61,512 nt of DNA from a bacterium (GTDB lineage Bacteria > Planctomycetota > UBA1135 > GCA-002686595), in assembly GCA_024226735.1 (NCBI GenBank), contig JAAELL010000610.1, positions 1 through 61,512 on the forward strand. The letters run 5' to 3'. Numbering within the stretch: position 1 is the stretch's first letter; the number at the start of each line of letters is the position of its first letter. The notes beneath the pieces are model-generated. The model was not told where the DNA came from. It searched no databases and was given only the letters and a program-made list of their open reading frames with translations. This document shows positions 25,989 to 33,871 of this stretch, piece by piece. The translations under genes were made by a program, and so were the position numbers.

Positions 25989-27202
25989 CGATCCGTCTCC
26001 CCGACGACGATGTCCGTCGACCCGATGATGGCGACCGAGTCCGCGAGCAGGGTGCCCGGCATCAGGTCCTCCAGCACCGCCAAGTTCACGAACGACGGCC
26101 CGCGCACGCGGCAGCGCACGGCGACCTTGCCGCCGTCGGAGTGCGAGTAGTGACCGAGCTCACCGCGCGGGTTCTCGATGCCGACGTAGGCCTCGCCGGG
26201 CGGGACCTTGATCACCTTCGGCACGTCGCCGAGCACCGGTCCGGGCTCGATGACGCCGAGGCAGTAGCGCACGATCTTGATCGACTCGATCATCTCCTTC
26301 ACGCGCACGTCGAAGCGATCCCAGCAGTCGCCGAGGGTGCCCTTCTCGCCGCTCCCGAGGGGGATCTGGTAGGCGCCAGCCTCCCAGATCTCGGTGTAGT
26401 CCATGTACGGCATGTCGCGCCGCAGGTCGAAGTCGATGCCGCTGCCGCGCAGCATCGGACCGGTGAGGCCGAAGTCGTACGCCATCTCGGGCGTGATCAC
26501 GCCGATGTCCTTCGTGCGCATCACGAAGATGTGGTTGAGCGCCAGGAGGTCGTAGTACTCCTTCCACTTCTCCTCGAACACGTCGCAGAAGTGCTCGACC
26601 TCCTTCAGCCATCCCGGAGGCGCTTCGTTGAAGACGCCACCGATGCGGATGTAGCTGTAGGTCAGGCGCGCGCCGCAGATCTTCTCGAACAGCGCCTGGA
26701 TCCACTCGCGCTCGCGGAACGCGTAGAAGAACGGGGTGAACGCGCCGATGTCGAGGCCGTACGTGCCGAACGCGATCAGGTGCGAGGCGATCCGGTTCAG
26801 CTCGGCGCAGATCGTGCGGATGAGCGTCGCGCGGCGCGGGATCTCGAGCCCGGGCATCAGTGCCTCGACGGCGAGGCTGTAGCCCAGGTTGTTGTTCATC
26901 GCCGCCAGGTAGTCGTAGCGGTCGGTGTACGGCAGGTACTGCAGCCACTCGACGTTCTCGCCGATCTTCTCGGCGCCGCGGTGCAGGTAGCCGAGGTGCG
27001 GCTGCGCACCCGTGACGAGCTCGCCGTCGGTGCGCAGGAGCACGCGCATCACGCCGTGCGTCGCGGGGTGCTGCGGTCCCATGTTGACCTCGAGGTCCGA
27101 GGTCGACACGTCGAAGAAGAACTCGCGCTCGCCGGACGGAAGCACGCGGCCCTCCTCGGAGGGCTGGATCGACGGCTTGTACTCTTGGGTCTGTTCGACC
27201 AT
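25985..27202 (-). CDS. nuoD: NADH-quinone oxidoreductase subunit D
   Basis: NuoD is the 49-kDa-type peripheral subunit that with NuoB shapes the quinone site. The 405-residue product contains NMGPQHPATHGVMRV, AELNRIASHLIAFG and PGEAYVGIENPRGELG, all typical. The start is set at the ATG at 27202 (MVEQTQEYKPS), which gives the usual length; the open frame continues upstream into nuoC without similarity. NuoC and NuoD are separate genes here, not fused. Confidence 0.95.
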   Translation of the reverse strand: MVEQTQEYKPSIQPSEEGRVLPSGEREFFFDVSTSDLEVNMGPQHPATHGVMRVLLRTDGELVTGAQPHLGYLHRGAEKIGENVEWLQYLPYTDRYDYLAAMNNNLGYSLAVEALMPGLEIPRRATLIRTICAELNRIASHLIAFGTYGLDIGAFTPFFYAFREREWIQALFEKICGARLTYSYIRIGGVFNEAPPGWLKEVEHFCDVFEEKWKEYYDLLALNHIFVMRTKDIGVITPEMAYDFGLTGPMLRGSGIDFDLRRDMPYMDYTEIWEAGAYQIPLGSGEKGTLGDCWDRFDVRVKEMIESIKIVRYCLGVIEPGPVLGDVPKVIKVPPGEAYVGIENPRGELGHYSHSDGGKVAVRCRVRGPSFVNLAVLEDLMPGTLLADSVAIIGSTDIVVGETDR

Positions 27203-27261
27203 GGCTGGGGCTGGCTGGTGGCCTCTTGTTGGGCACGCTGGCAGGGTCCGCGAACGCTCGG

Positions 27262-27777
27262 CTACTCGCAGGAGACGCCGTGGTATTCCTTCGGGAACTC
27301 GTAGTCCTTCCGCATCGGATACCCGACCCAGTCGTCGGGCAAGAGGATGTTGCGCGGATCGGGATGGCCGACGAAGGTGATTCCGTACATCTCGCCGCAC
27401 TCGCGCTCGTGCCATTGGGCGGCGCGGTAGACGGCGGTCGCCGACGGGATCGAGGCACTCGACTTGGGGAGGTACGCCTTCACGGCGAGGCGATGCTTGT
27501 GCTTGACCGACAGGAGCTGCACGAGGACCCACAGGTTCTCGTCGTCCGCCGCCGGGTCCGAGGCCGTGAGGTCGACGAGAAGCTCGAACGTGAGCTTGGG
27601 GTCGTCGCGGCACACGAGCAGGAAGTCGACGAAGGACGCGGGCTCGATGCGAACGAACGGCATGCCCGAACGTCCCTTGTCCTTGGTCTCCTTGTCGGGG
27701 AGTCGCGGCTCGTCGGCCTCGATCAGGCCCGGCGCGTCGACCGCGCGCAAGTGGTCGTAGATCGCCTTGAAGTCCAT
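27262..27777 (-). CDS. nuoC: NADH-quinone oxidoreductase subunit C
   Basis: NuoC is the 30-kDa-type subunit of the complex I peripheral arm. The 171-residue product has the conserved WHERECGEMYGITFVGHPDP and ILLPDDWVGYPMRKDY blocks near the C-terminus. The start at 27777 (MDFKAIYDHL) is 14 bp past the nuoB stop codon. The 59 bp between nuoC and nuoD hold no other gene. Confidence 0.93.
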   Translation of the reverse strand: MDFKAIYDHLRAVDAPGLIEADEPRLPDKETKDKGRSGMPFVRIEPASFVDFLLVCRDDPKLTFELLVDLTASDPAADDENLWVLVQLLSVKHKHRLAVKAYLPKSSASIPSATAVYRAAQWHERECGEMYGITFVGHPDPRNILLPDDWVGYPMRKDYEFPKEYHGVSCE

Positions 27778-27791
27778 CGTCGGGTCGGGGG

Positions 27792-28292
27792 CTAGGCGGT
27801 GAAGGCCGGCTTGCGAATGACCGGGGTGCGGCGGATCTTGTCCTGGAGCTTCATCAAGCCCTCGAGCAGCGCCTCGGGACGCGGCGGACAGCCCGCGATG
27901 TACACGTCGACGGGGATGATCCGGTCGACGCCCTTCATCACGGTGTAGCCGTACTTGTAGTACGGCCCGCCGCCGGTCGCGCACGCGCCCATCGCGATCA
28001 CGTACTTGGGCGACGACATCTGGTCGTAGAGGCGCTTGACGCGCTCGCCCATCTTGAAGTTGACCGTGCCGGCCACGATCATCAGATCCGCCTGGCGCGG
28101 CGTGGCGCGGAACGCCCCGGCGCCGAAGCGATCGATGTCGTGGTGCGCGGCGCCGACCGCCATCATCTCGATCGCGCAACACGCGAGGCCGAAGGTCATC
28201 GGCCAGATGCTGTTCAACCGCGCCCAGTTGAGCAGCCAGTCGACCTTCGTGGTCAGAACGTTCTCTTCGAACGCTTCTTCGAGTAGTGCCAT
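27792..28292 (-). CDS. nuoB: NADH-quinone oxidoreductase subunit B (N2 cluster)
   Basis: NuoB holds the terminal N2 [4Fe-4S] cluster of complex I. All four ligands are present in the 166-residue product: C38 and C39 (GLACCAIEMM), C104 (GACATGGGPY) and C135 (GCPPRPE). Length and order in the cluster are standard. It begins 56 bp after nuoA. Confidence 0.96.
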   Translation of the reverse strand: MALLEEAFEENVLTTKVDWLLNWARLNSIWPMTFGLACCAIEMMAVGAAHHDIDRFGAGAFRATPRQADLMIVAGTVNFKMGERVKRLYDQMSSPKYVIAMGACATGGGPYYKYGYTVMKGVDRIIPVDVYIAGCPPRPEALLEGLMKLQDKIRRTPVIRKPAFTA

Positions 28293-28348
28293 TCGCTCGC
28301 CTGCAGGTTCGTGTGCGGATGTTCGTGGTTGGGGTCAGCGCCGGCCCG

Positions 28349-28855
28349 TCAGGCGGCCTCGTCCGTGTCCTCGGATTCGCCTTCGCCCGCATCGTCCGGC
28401 TCCTCGGTCAGAGCGTCGACCGTCGGGACGGGCGGCCGCAGGCGCGCCTGAGTCGGCACGTACTCCGGGCCGGAGTACGTCAAGATCCACTCCAGGTCCC
28501 CTTTGATCCACACCGCCGCCAGACCGAAGAGCAAGATCGTGATGAAGAGCAGGCCCTTGGCGAGTGCCCAGTAGCCGATCGCCTCGATCGCGTAGGCCTC
28601 GGTCAGCACCATCGCCCACGGGAAGAGGAAGGTGATCTCGACAGCGAAGATCACGTAGATCAGGGCGACCGTGTAATAGCGGATGTCGAACTGGACCCAG
28701 GTGTCGCCGATCGTCTCCTCGCCGCACTCGTACACCTCGAGCCCCTGGTCCGTCGCCCGCTTGGGACGGATCAACGACCCCACGATCGTGTTCACGATCA
28801 CGAACGCGAACCCGACGGACGCGAAGACGAGAACGTTGACGTAGTCGAAGAGCAT
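28349..28855 (-). CDS. nuoA: NADH-quinone oxidoreductase subunit A
   Basis: NuoA is the three-helix membrane subunit next to the quinone channel. The 168-residue product has the conserved YECGEETIGDTWVQFDIRYY loop and FAVEITFLFPWA helix. An acidic tail of about 40 residues follows the last helix (TEEPDDAGEGESEDTDEAA), longer than in most NuoA proteins. It is the first gene of the nuo cluster; a promoter candidate lies about 220 bp upstream. Confidence 0.95.
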   Translation of the reverse strand: MLFDYVNVLVFASVGFAFVIVNTIVGSLIRPKRATDQGLEVYECGEETIGDTWVQFDIRYYTVALIYVIFAVEITFLFPWAMVLTEAYAIEAIGYWALAKGLLFITILLFGLAAVWIKGDLEWILTYSGPEYVPTQARLRPPVPTVDALTEEPDDAGEGESEDTDEAA

Positions 28856-29310
28856 GCGTACGGGGGCGTAGTGGGTCCGGAGCTCAGCGCCGCGAGCTCG
28901 GGCTGAGCTTCGGGGGAGTCCAGGTCGGGGCGAACCGGTCGGAGAGGGCCGGCAGGGGAGCGCCTATCTCCTGTCCTGACGGAGACTTGCGTGGGTCCTG
29001 CGCACTGGTCGAGAGGAAGGGGGCATGCCCGATCTCCAGCGCGGACCAAGGCCCCCCCCCGGATTCAGGCGGCAAGAGTCTAGGGGGGCACGTGAGGGGG
29101 TGTCAAGGAAGGTCGGGAAGGCTCGCTGGCCATCCGGAGACGTCCCGCGCGGGGGACGCGCAACGACGTTCCGATCGCGCTCGATGATTTCGGTTTGGGC
29201 ACATGCAACCGGCGCGGCATCCGTCCGGTCGGCAGCGTATGGCGCACCCGATCCCGCCCCCCCGACCGCCCGGCGCCGACCCTCAGCCGGTGGCCTCGAA
29301 GGGCCATCTC
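28856..29310. other. Intergenic control region upstream of nuoA
   Basis: This GC-rich interval has no convincing gene in any frame. It contains a nine-base C run (29052-29060), the nuo promoter candidate at 29077-29106 and a likely long nuo leader. I see no clear riboswitch. Confidence 0.5.
29077..29106 (-). promoter_or_regulatory. Sigma70-type promoter for the nuo cluster
   Basis: On the minus strand a perfect -35 box TTGACA (29106-29101) is followed after 18 bp by TAGACT (29082-29077), a good -10 box. Transcription would start near 29070 and leave a leader of about 215 nucleotides before nuoA. This is the best promoter match I found in the window. Confidence 0.55.
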
Positions 29311-29535
29311 ATGCCCCTGATGTGGGCTCTTGTGGGCATCTTGCTGGCACTCGCCGTCGATCGCGCTCGCAACCCCGCTCCCGGACAGCACTGGGCCTGG
29401 CGCTGGAACGAGCTCGTCGCTCGCCACCCGGAACGGTCCATGGCAGGGATGGCGCTCCTCTTGTGGGCCCTGTGGCCCCGCCCGCGGGTGCCGCACGCGG
29501 GCATCCCTGGCAAGAAGCAGGAAGGGGTCCTATAA
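29311..29535 (+). CDS. Possible small hydrophobic protein, uncertain
   Basis: A 74-residue frame beginning MPLMWALVGILLALAVD has one likely membrane helix at its N-terminus and a second hydrophobic stretch (MAGMALLLWALWP) near residue 50. Its stop codon lies inside the -10 box of the next gene. I recognise no family and see no ribosome binding site, so this may be chance. If real, it would be a small inner-membrane protein. Confidence 0.3.
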   Translation: MPLMWALVGILLALAVDRARNPAPGQHWAWRWNELVARHPERSMAGMALLLWALWPRPRVPHAGIPGKKQEGVL

Positions 29536-29536
29536 T
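29531..29536 (+). promoter_or_regulatory. Consensus -10 box upstream of the radical-SAM-like gene
   Basis: TATAAT is a perfect -10 hexamer. The region 17 bp upstream reads TGGCAA, a partial -35. It would give a leader of about 70 nucleotides that contains the hairpin at 29550-29568. Confidence 0.45.
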
Positions 29537-29549
29537 GGCCTTCAACGAG

Positions 29550-29568
29550 GGCCCGCAGCACGCGGGCC
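29550..29568 (+). other. Leader hairpin upstream of the radical-SAM-like gene
   Basis: GGCCCGC and GCGGGCC form a perfect 7-bp stem with a 5-base loop. It sits in the predicted leader between the -10 box and the ATG at 29615. No U-tract follows, so it is not a standard terminator; it may affect translation or RNA stability. Confidence 0.4.
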
Positions 29569-29614
29569 GGATTGCTATTTGGGCATTGTCACCGGACTTC
29601 GCGCCGGCCTCTAC

Positions 29615-30352
29615 ATGACCACGACCCTCGAGACCTCCCAACCCTTGATTTACGGCCCCCTCAAGAGCGCCCGCCTCGGCCGAATCGTAAGCGTCGATGT
29701 CACGGCGCCCCAGGCGAACATGGTCGTCGAGCGCGGCAGCAGCCTGCCGAGGGCTTCATTGGTCGTGACCACGGGCGCGCGGCGGATCATCGATCTCTCG
29801 AAGAACGGCGACAAGCTGGACTGCCTCGTCGTTCTCGGCTCCGATCTCGATCCCACGGACCACCCCGACCTGCGGGAAATTGCAGAGAACTTGAGAGCCC
29901 TGCGCGACAAGTGGTTCTCGCGCGCCAAGCTGTGCATCGTCACCCGGGTGCGCGATCTCGGGGCGTACGACAAGCGCGCGACCCTGGGTCTCTTCGACCG
30001 CGTCTACGTCGAGTACGAGTGGGGCACGTCCAAGACCTTCACTGCAGTGACTGGAGAAAAGGGCCCCATCCTCGCGGGGTTGACCAAGCAGCTCTCCAGC
30101 CTCGAGCACGTGGTCGTGCAGGCCCACCTCTACCGTGGCGCCCTCGACAACTCGAACGAGGGTGAAGTCGGTCAGTGGGTGAAGAAGCTGCAGGAGATCA
30201 AGCCCATCGAGGTCCAGATCCTCGCCGGCACCGGTCACGACGACAAGGCCATCAAGACCGTCACGCCCTCGCGGCATAAGCAAATCATCGAGCTCGTCGC
30301 CGAGGTCGGCCTGAGCGTCTCCGAGCACAACGACGAGACCTTCCGCGACTAG
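29615..30352 (+). CDS. Radical-SAM-derived protein lacking the cluster cysteines
   Basis: The 245-residue protein follows the plan of the COG0731-type radical SAM family (wyosine-synthase-like). Its start, IYGPLKSARLGRIVSVDV, matches the family's YGP..SRRLGRS.GI/VD opening. Later blocks also align: LDPTDHPDLREI (family GEPT..P.L.EI), then LCIVT near residue 110, FDRVYVEYEWGT (family DLV.PSLDAG), a long helix and IEVQIL near residue 205. The segment that should carry CX3CX2C instead reads APQANMVVERGSS with no cysteine, and the whole protein has only two (in LDCLVV and KLCIVT). It therefore cannot bind a radical SAM cluster in the usual way. The ATG at 29615 has no clear ribosome binding site. 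It ends 10 bp before the ABC ATPase gene, so the two may form an operon. Confidence 0.65.
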   Translation: MTTTLETSQPLIYGPLKSARLGRIVSVDVTAPQANMVVERGSSLPRASLVVTTGARRIIDLSKNGDKLDCLVVLGSDLDPTDHPDLREIAENLRALRDKWFSRAKLCIVTRVRDLGAYDKRATLGLFDRVYVEYEWGTSKTFTAVTGEKGPILAGLTKQLSSLEHVVVQAHLYRGALDNSNEGEVGQWVKKLQEIKPIEVQILAGTGHDDKAIKTVTPSRHKQIIELVAEVGLSVSEHNDETFRD

Positions 30353-30361
30353 GTAGGCGAG

Positions 30362-31138
30362 GTGACCTCGACCGGCCCGCTCGCCCGACTCGCGGGCGTC
30401 ACGAAGGCCTTCGGTGACCTGGAGGTTCTGACCGGCGTCGACTTCGAGGTGCGCCGGGGCGAGGTCTTCGGCCTGCTCGGCCCGAACGGCGCCGGCAAGA
30501 CGACGACGGTCCGCATCCTGTGCGGTCTGTTGGCCGTGGACACCGGTGAGGTCTCGGTCGCGGGCCACGACGTGACCCGCAATCCCCTGGACGCCCGCCG
30601 CCGCATCGGCTTCGTGCCGGACGGAGCCCCGCTCTACCCCAATCTCTCCCCGCTGCAGCACCTGGCCCTCGTCGGACGCCTGCACGGGATGTCGGAGGGG
30701 CCGCTGATGACCGAGGCACGCCGCCTCCTCGACGGTCTCGACCTCAGCGACCGTGCCGACGATCCGGTCGGACGCTTCTCGCGCGGGATGCGGCAAAAGA
30801 CCGCGCTCGCCTGCGCGCTGGTGCACAAGCCGGAGCTCCTCGTGCTGGACGAGCCGCTGTCGGGGCTCGATGCGCCGACTGCGACGATGTTCAAGGAGAT
30901 CCTGCTGGCCTGGGCGAAGCAGGGCAAGTCTGTCCTATACACATCCCATCTACTCGACATCGTCGAGCGGGTATGCGACCGGATGGCCATCCTCGACAAA
31001 GGGAAAATAGTGGCCGTTGGAGACCTGGAAGAGCTCCGAACACAGGCGGGTCACGGGGGCACGCTGGAGCAAGTCTTCCGATCCCTGGCGGAGAGCGAGG
31101 ACCCTGCGGAGCGTGCACGCAAATTGCTAGGCGCCTAA
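30362..31138 (+). CDS. ABC transporter ATP-binding protein
   Basis: This 258-residue ATPase powers an ABC exporter. Walker A GPNGAGKT ends at T47 (K46), the signature reads FSRGMRQK (139-146) and Walker B is VLDEP with D163 and E164, then SGLD. The FSRGM form of the signature is common in the ABC-2 type (drug, lipid or Na+ export) group. The start is a GTG at 30362. No permease is adjacent on the same strand; the polytopic protein at 32270 (with an intervening pair of opposite-strand genes) is the nearest candidate partner. Confidence 0.9.
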   Translation: MTSTGPLARLAGVTKAFGDLEVLTGVDFEVRRGEVFGLLGPNGAGKTTTVRILCGLLAVDTGEVSVAGHDVTRNPLDARRRIGFVPDGAPLYPNLSPLQHLALVGRLHGMSEGPLMTEARRLLDGLDLSDRADDPVGRFSRGMRQKTALACALVHKPELLVLDEPLSGLDAPTATMFKEILLAWAKQGKSVLYTSHLLDIVERVCDRMAILDKGKIVAVGDLEELRTQAGHGGTLEQVFRSLAESEDPAERARKLLGA

Positions 31139-31165
31139 GGGCTAATAAGCCCCCCTCGAACGCGC

Positions 31166-31576
31166 TCAGATCTGTCCGACCGGAGTCGGGCGGAACTCGT
31201 CGTCCACGGCGACCATCGTCACTTCCGCCTCGGTGACGTACTCGTGGTCCCCACCACCGAACCTGCGCTGTGCCCAGACCGAGACGTGAACCCGAATCGA
31301 CGTCCGCCCGATCCGCGTCGTGTTCGTGAAGAAGGAGACCAGGTCCCCCACGCGCACCGGCGCCTTGAACTCGATCTTGTCCATCGACACCGTCACGACG
31401 CGCGCGGGATGGTGCTTGTGGGCTTCGATCGCGGCCGCGAGGTCGATCTGCGCGAGGATCACGCCGCCGAAGATCGTGCCGACCGCGTTCGTGTCGCGCG
31501 GCATCATCACCTGTCGGATGGCCGGGATGAGGTGCTCGGGGTAGGCCTCGTGGCCGTCGCTCTCGGGTGCTGTCAT
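31166..31576 (-). CDS. Acyl-CoA thioesterase, hotdog fold
   Basis: The 136-residue protein matches the YciA/BACH-type acyl-CoA thioesterases, which hydrolyse acyl-CoA to fatty acid and CoA. Key parts are RDTNAVGTIFGGVILAQIDLAAAI, with the catalytic Asn/Asp region, and VTVSMDKIEFKAPVRVGDLVSF. It starts at 31576, where ATGA overlaps the stop of the upstream hydrolase gene; the pair is translationally coupled. Confidence 0.87.
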   Translation of the reverse strand: MTAPESDGHEAYPEHLIPAIRQVMMPRDTNAVGTIFGGVILAQIDLAAAIEAHKHHPARVVTVSMDKIEFKAPVRVGDLVSFFTNTTRIGRTSIRVHVSVWAQRRFGGGDHEYVTEAEVTMVAVDDEFRPTPVGQI

Positions 31577-32217
31577 GTGGAAGAAGAGGTCTCGAGGGAT
31601 CGTTCTGCCCACGCGCGCACGTAGGCCTGGACGTCGGGTAGGAAGCCCTTGAAGAAGTGGTCGGCACCCTCGATCTCGTGGGTCTCGAACGCATCGGCTA
31701 ACTCCGGGAAGCGCTCCTCGAGCACGGCGAGGGAACCGAACTCGTCCGCGCCCGCCATCAGGACCAGACCCGGTCCCTCGAGCTCGCTCGCGAACTCACA
31801 CGGATAGGCGGACACCGGCAATGCGACGAGCAGCGCGCGCAGGATACGCGGGTAGCACGACGCGACGGAGGCGACCGTGCGCGCACCGAAAGAGAATCCG
31901 GCGGCCCACAGCTCGAGCTCGGGGTGCTCGCGAGCCATCCAGTCGAGGACCGCGACGAGGTCGCCGTCCTCCGCGCCCGCACCGTCGTGGACTCCCGCCG
32001 AGAGCCCTGTCCCGCGGAAATTGAACCGCACGACGACGAGACCCGCCTCCGCGAGGCCCCGCGCGACGCGGTAGACGACGTTGTTGCGCATCGTGCCGCC
32101 GTGCGCGGGGTGCGGGTGGCACACGACGACGGCGGCCCGCGGCGGGGGCGCATCCGTGGGCGGCGTCCACAGGATCGCCTCGAGGCGCCCCTCGGGGCCA
32201 GGAATGAAAAGGTTCAC
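31573..32217 (-). CDS. Alpha/beta hydrolase
   Basis: The 214-residue protein belongs to the small alpha/beta hydrolase group of COG2945. It has the group's CHPHPAHGGTM motif (33-43), the nucleophile elbow GFSFGA with S109, an acid in GADEFG (D158) and a histidine in GADHFF (H187), so the triad is complete. It is the first gene of a two-gene unit with the thioesterase. Substrate unknown, but an ester or thioester is likely. Confidence 0.85.
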   Translation of the reverse strand: MNLFIPGPEGRLEAILWTPPTDAPPPRAAVVVCHPHPAHGGTMRNNVVYRVARGLAEAGLVVVRFNFRGTGLSAGVHDGAGAEDGDLVAVLDWMAREHPELELWAAGFSFGARTVASVASCYPRILRALLVALPVSAYPCEFASELEGPGLVLMAGADEFGSLAVLEERFPELADAFETHEIEGADHFFKGFLPDVQAYVRAWAERSLETSSST

Positions 32218-32269
32218 GGTCGCGCGTACTGTAGTCGGTCGAGGTGCGGGCTTCGAGCTGCGAAATACG

Positions 32270-33835
32270 ATGGAGATCCAGACGAGCGGAGAGGGCCAGC
32301 AGAGCGTCGATCACCAAATCGCGCGCGCCACGTCACCGCTCGCACGAACTCTCGCGATTGCACGGGCACACCTCGCCGGCGAGTGGTTCGGAGACAAGGG
32401 CGCACGCGCCCCCGTCGCGCCTCTGGTCTTCCAGGGCTTCGTCGCCGCCGTCATGTGCGGGATCGCGCGCGACGGACTCACTCCGTTCGCATACGGCGTC
32501 GTCGCGCTCTCGATCCCCCTCGCTCTGACGACGCTCTCCTTGCTCGGCGAGCTCGGTCCACTCCTGCGCGCCGATCCCGCGGCCGAGTGGATCGGAGCGC
32601 AACCCGTGCGCCCGGTCGAACTGCGCGCCGCGCGCGTGCTCGTGATCGTGGCGCTGCTCGGCGTACTGGCGCTCGGCTCGCTCATTCCGGCCGCCGTCCT
32701 CGCTCCGGCTGGGACGGGAGCGCTCGGCACGACTTGGCTCGTCGTCGGCGGGCTGCTACAGACGCTCCTCGTCGCCGCCGTCCTGCTCTGGATCCAGGCG
32801 CTGTTCGGCGAGCGGGCCGAGACCGCGCTCGTCTTGGTGCAGACCGCCGCGTTCGTGCTCGTCCTGGTCGGGTTCGTCGCCGGACTGAAGCTCTTGCCCG
32901 CGCTCGCGGAGCTCACGCAGCCGACGCCCGGCCTCCTGTTCTATCCGCCATCCTGGTTCGCCGCGCCTCTGGGCGACGGACTCGCTGGCGTTCCCGGCAT
33001 TCTCCTGGCGACCGCTGTGCTCGCAACCGTCGCGACGTTCCTGATCGCGCCGTTTCCGCCCGCACCGCGCGCGCGCCGCACGACGACGGCACTCGCCCGC
33101 CTCCTGACGCCGCTGCGCGTGCTCGCCGCGCACACGTGGGTGCGGCGCGAGGAGCGCGGTCCGTTCGAGCTCATCTTCGACGCGCTGCCGACCGAGCGCG
33201 ACTTCGTGATCCGCACGTACCCGCTCGTCGCGGTCCCGCTCGCCTTCCTCCTGCTCGGCGCGGACCCGACGACGGTGCAGGGCGAGGGGCTGTTCGCGCT
33301 GCTCCTGTTCGCCCCGGCCACCTACCTTCCGATCCTGCTCGCGCACGTCCCGGCGACCGCGACCCCCGGAGCGCGTTGGATCGTCGACACCGCGCCGATC
33401 ACACCCGCGGTCGAGGACGCCGGCGCGCGCAAGGCAATCGCGGTGCGACTGCTCGTGCCGCTCTACATCGGTCTCACTCTGATCGTGTGGATCGGCGCCG
33501 ACCTCGATCTCGCACTACGCCTCGCACCGCCCGCGGCGGTCGCCGGCCTCGTCATCATGCGCTTCGCGTGGCGCTCCTTCGTCCGCGCGCGCCCGCTGTC
33601 GACGAGCGCCTCCGAGCTCGGCAGCGCGTGGGAGCACGACTGGACCGGCCGCCTGCTAGGCGTCGCCATCGGCATGACGCTGCTCGCGATTCTCGTCTGG
33701 CGTACCGTCGACACACCGGCCGTCGGCATCGCTATCCTCGGAGCCTGGGTCGCCTTCGAGCTAGTGTCAGCTCACCTACCTTCCCGAACTGAAACATCAA
33801 TTAGCTCAGATAATCAAACGCCGCATACCAATTAG
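32270..33835 (+). CDS. Polytopic membrane protein, possible ABC permease
   Basis: The 521-residue protein has about ten predicted membrane segments (for example LVIVALLGVLALGSLIP and ALVLVQTAAFVLVLVGFVAG). I recognise no firm family, but size, helix number and the nearby ABC ATPase at 30362 suggest an ABC-2-like permease. The ATG at 32270 gives a charged N-terminal tail before the first helix. The last residues (SSDNQTPHTN) are polar and come from an AT-rich stretch that stands out from the surrounding GC-rich code. Confidence 0.6.
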   Translation: MEIQTSGEGQQSVDHQIARATSPLARTLAIARAHLAGEWFGDKGARAPVAPLVFQGFVAAVMCGIARDGLTPFAYGVVALSIPLALTTLSLLGELGPLLRADPAAEWIGAQPVRPVELRAARVLVIVALLGVLALGSLIPAAVLAPAGTGALGTTWLVVGGLLQTLLVAAVLLWIQALFGERAETALVLVQTAAFVLVLVGFVAGLKLLPALAELTQPTPGLLFYPPSWFAAPLGDGLAGVPGILLATAVLATVATFLIAPFPPAPRARRTTTALARLLTPLRVLAAHTWVRREERGPFELIFDALPTERDFVIRTYPLVAVPLAFLLLGADPTTVQGEGLFALLLFAPATYLPILLAHVPATATPGARWIVDTAPITPAVEDAGARKAIAVRLLVPLYIGLTLIVWIGADLDLALRLAPPAAVAGLVIMRFAWRSFVRARPLSTSASELGSAWEHDWTGRLLGVAIGMTLLAILVWRTVDTPAVGIAILGAWVAFELVSAHLPSRTETSISSDNQTPHTN

Positions 33836-33871
33836 CGGTCGTTCCGACATCGATCCCTCGATACTAGAGGC

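Noticed and set aside
29479..29501. GCCCGCG/CGCGGGC inverted repeat considered as a terminator
   Set aside because: A 9-base loop and no T-tract, and it lies inside a possible small coding frame; too weak to list as a feature.
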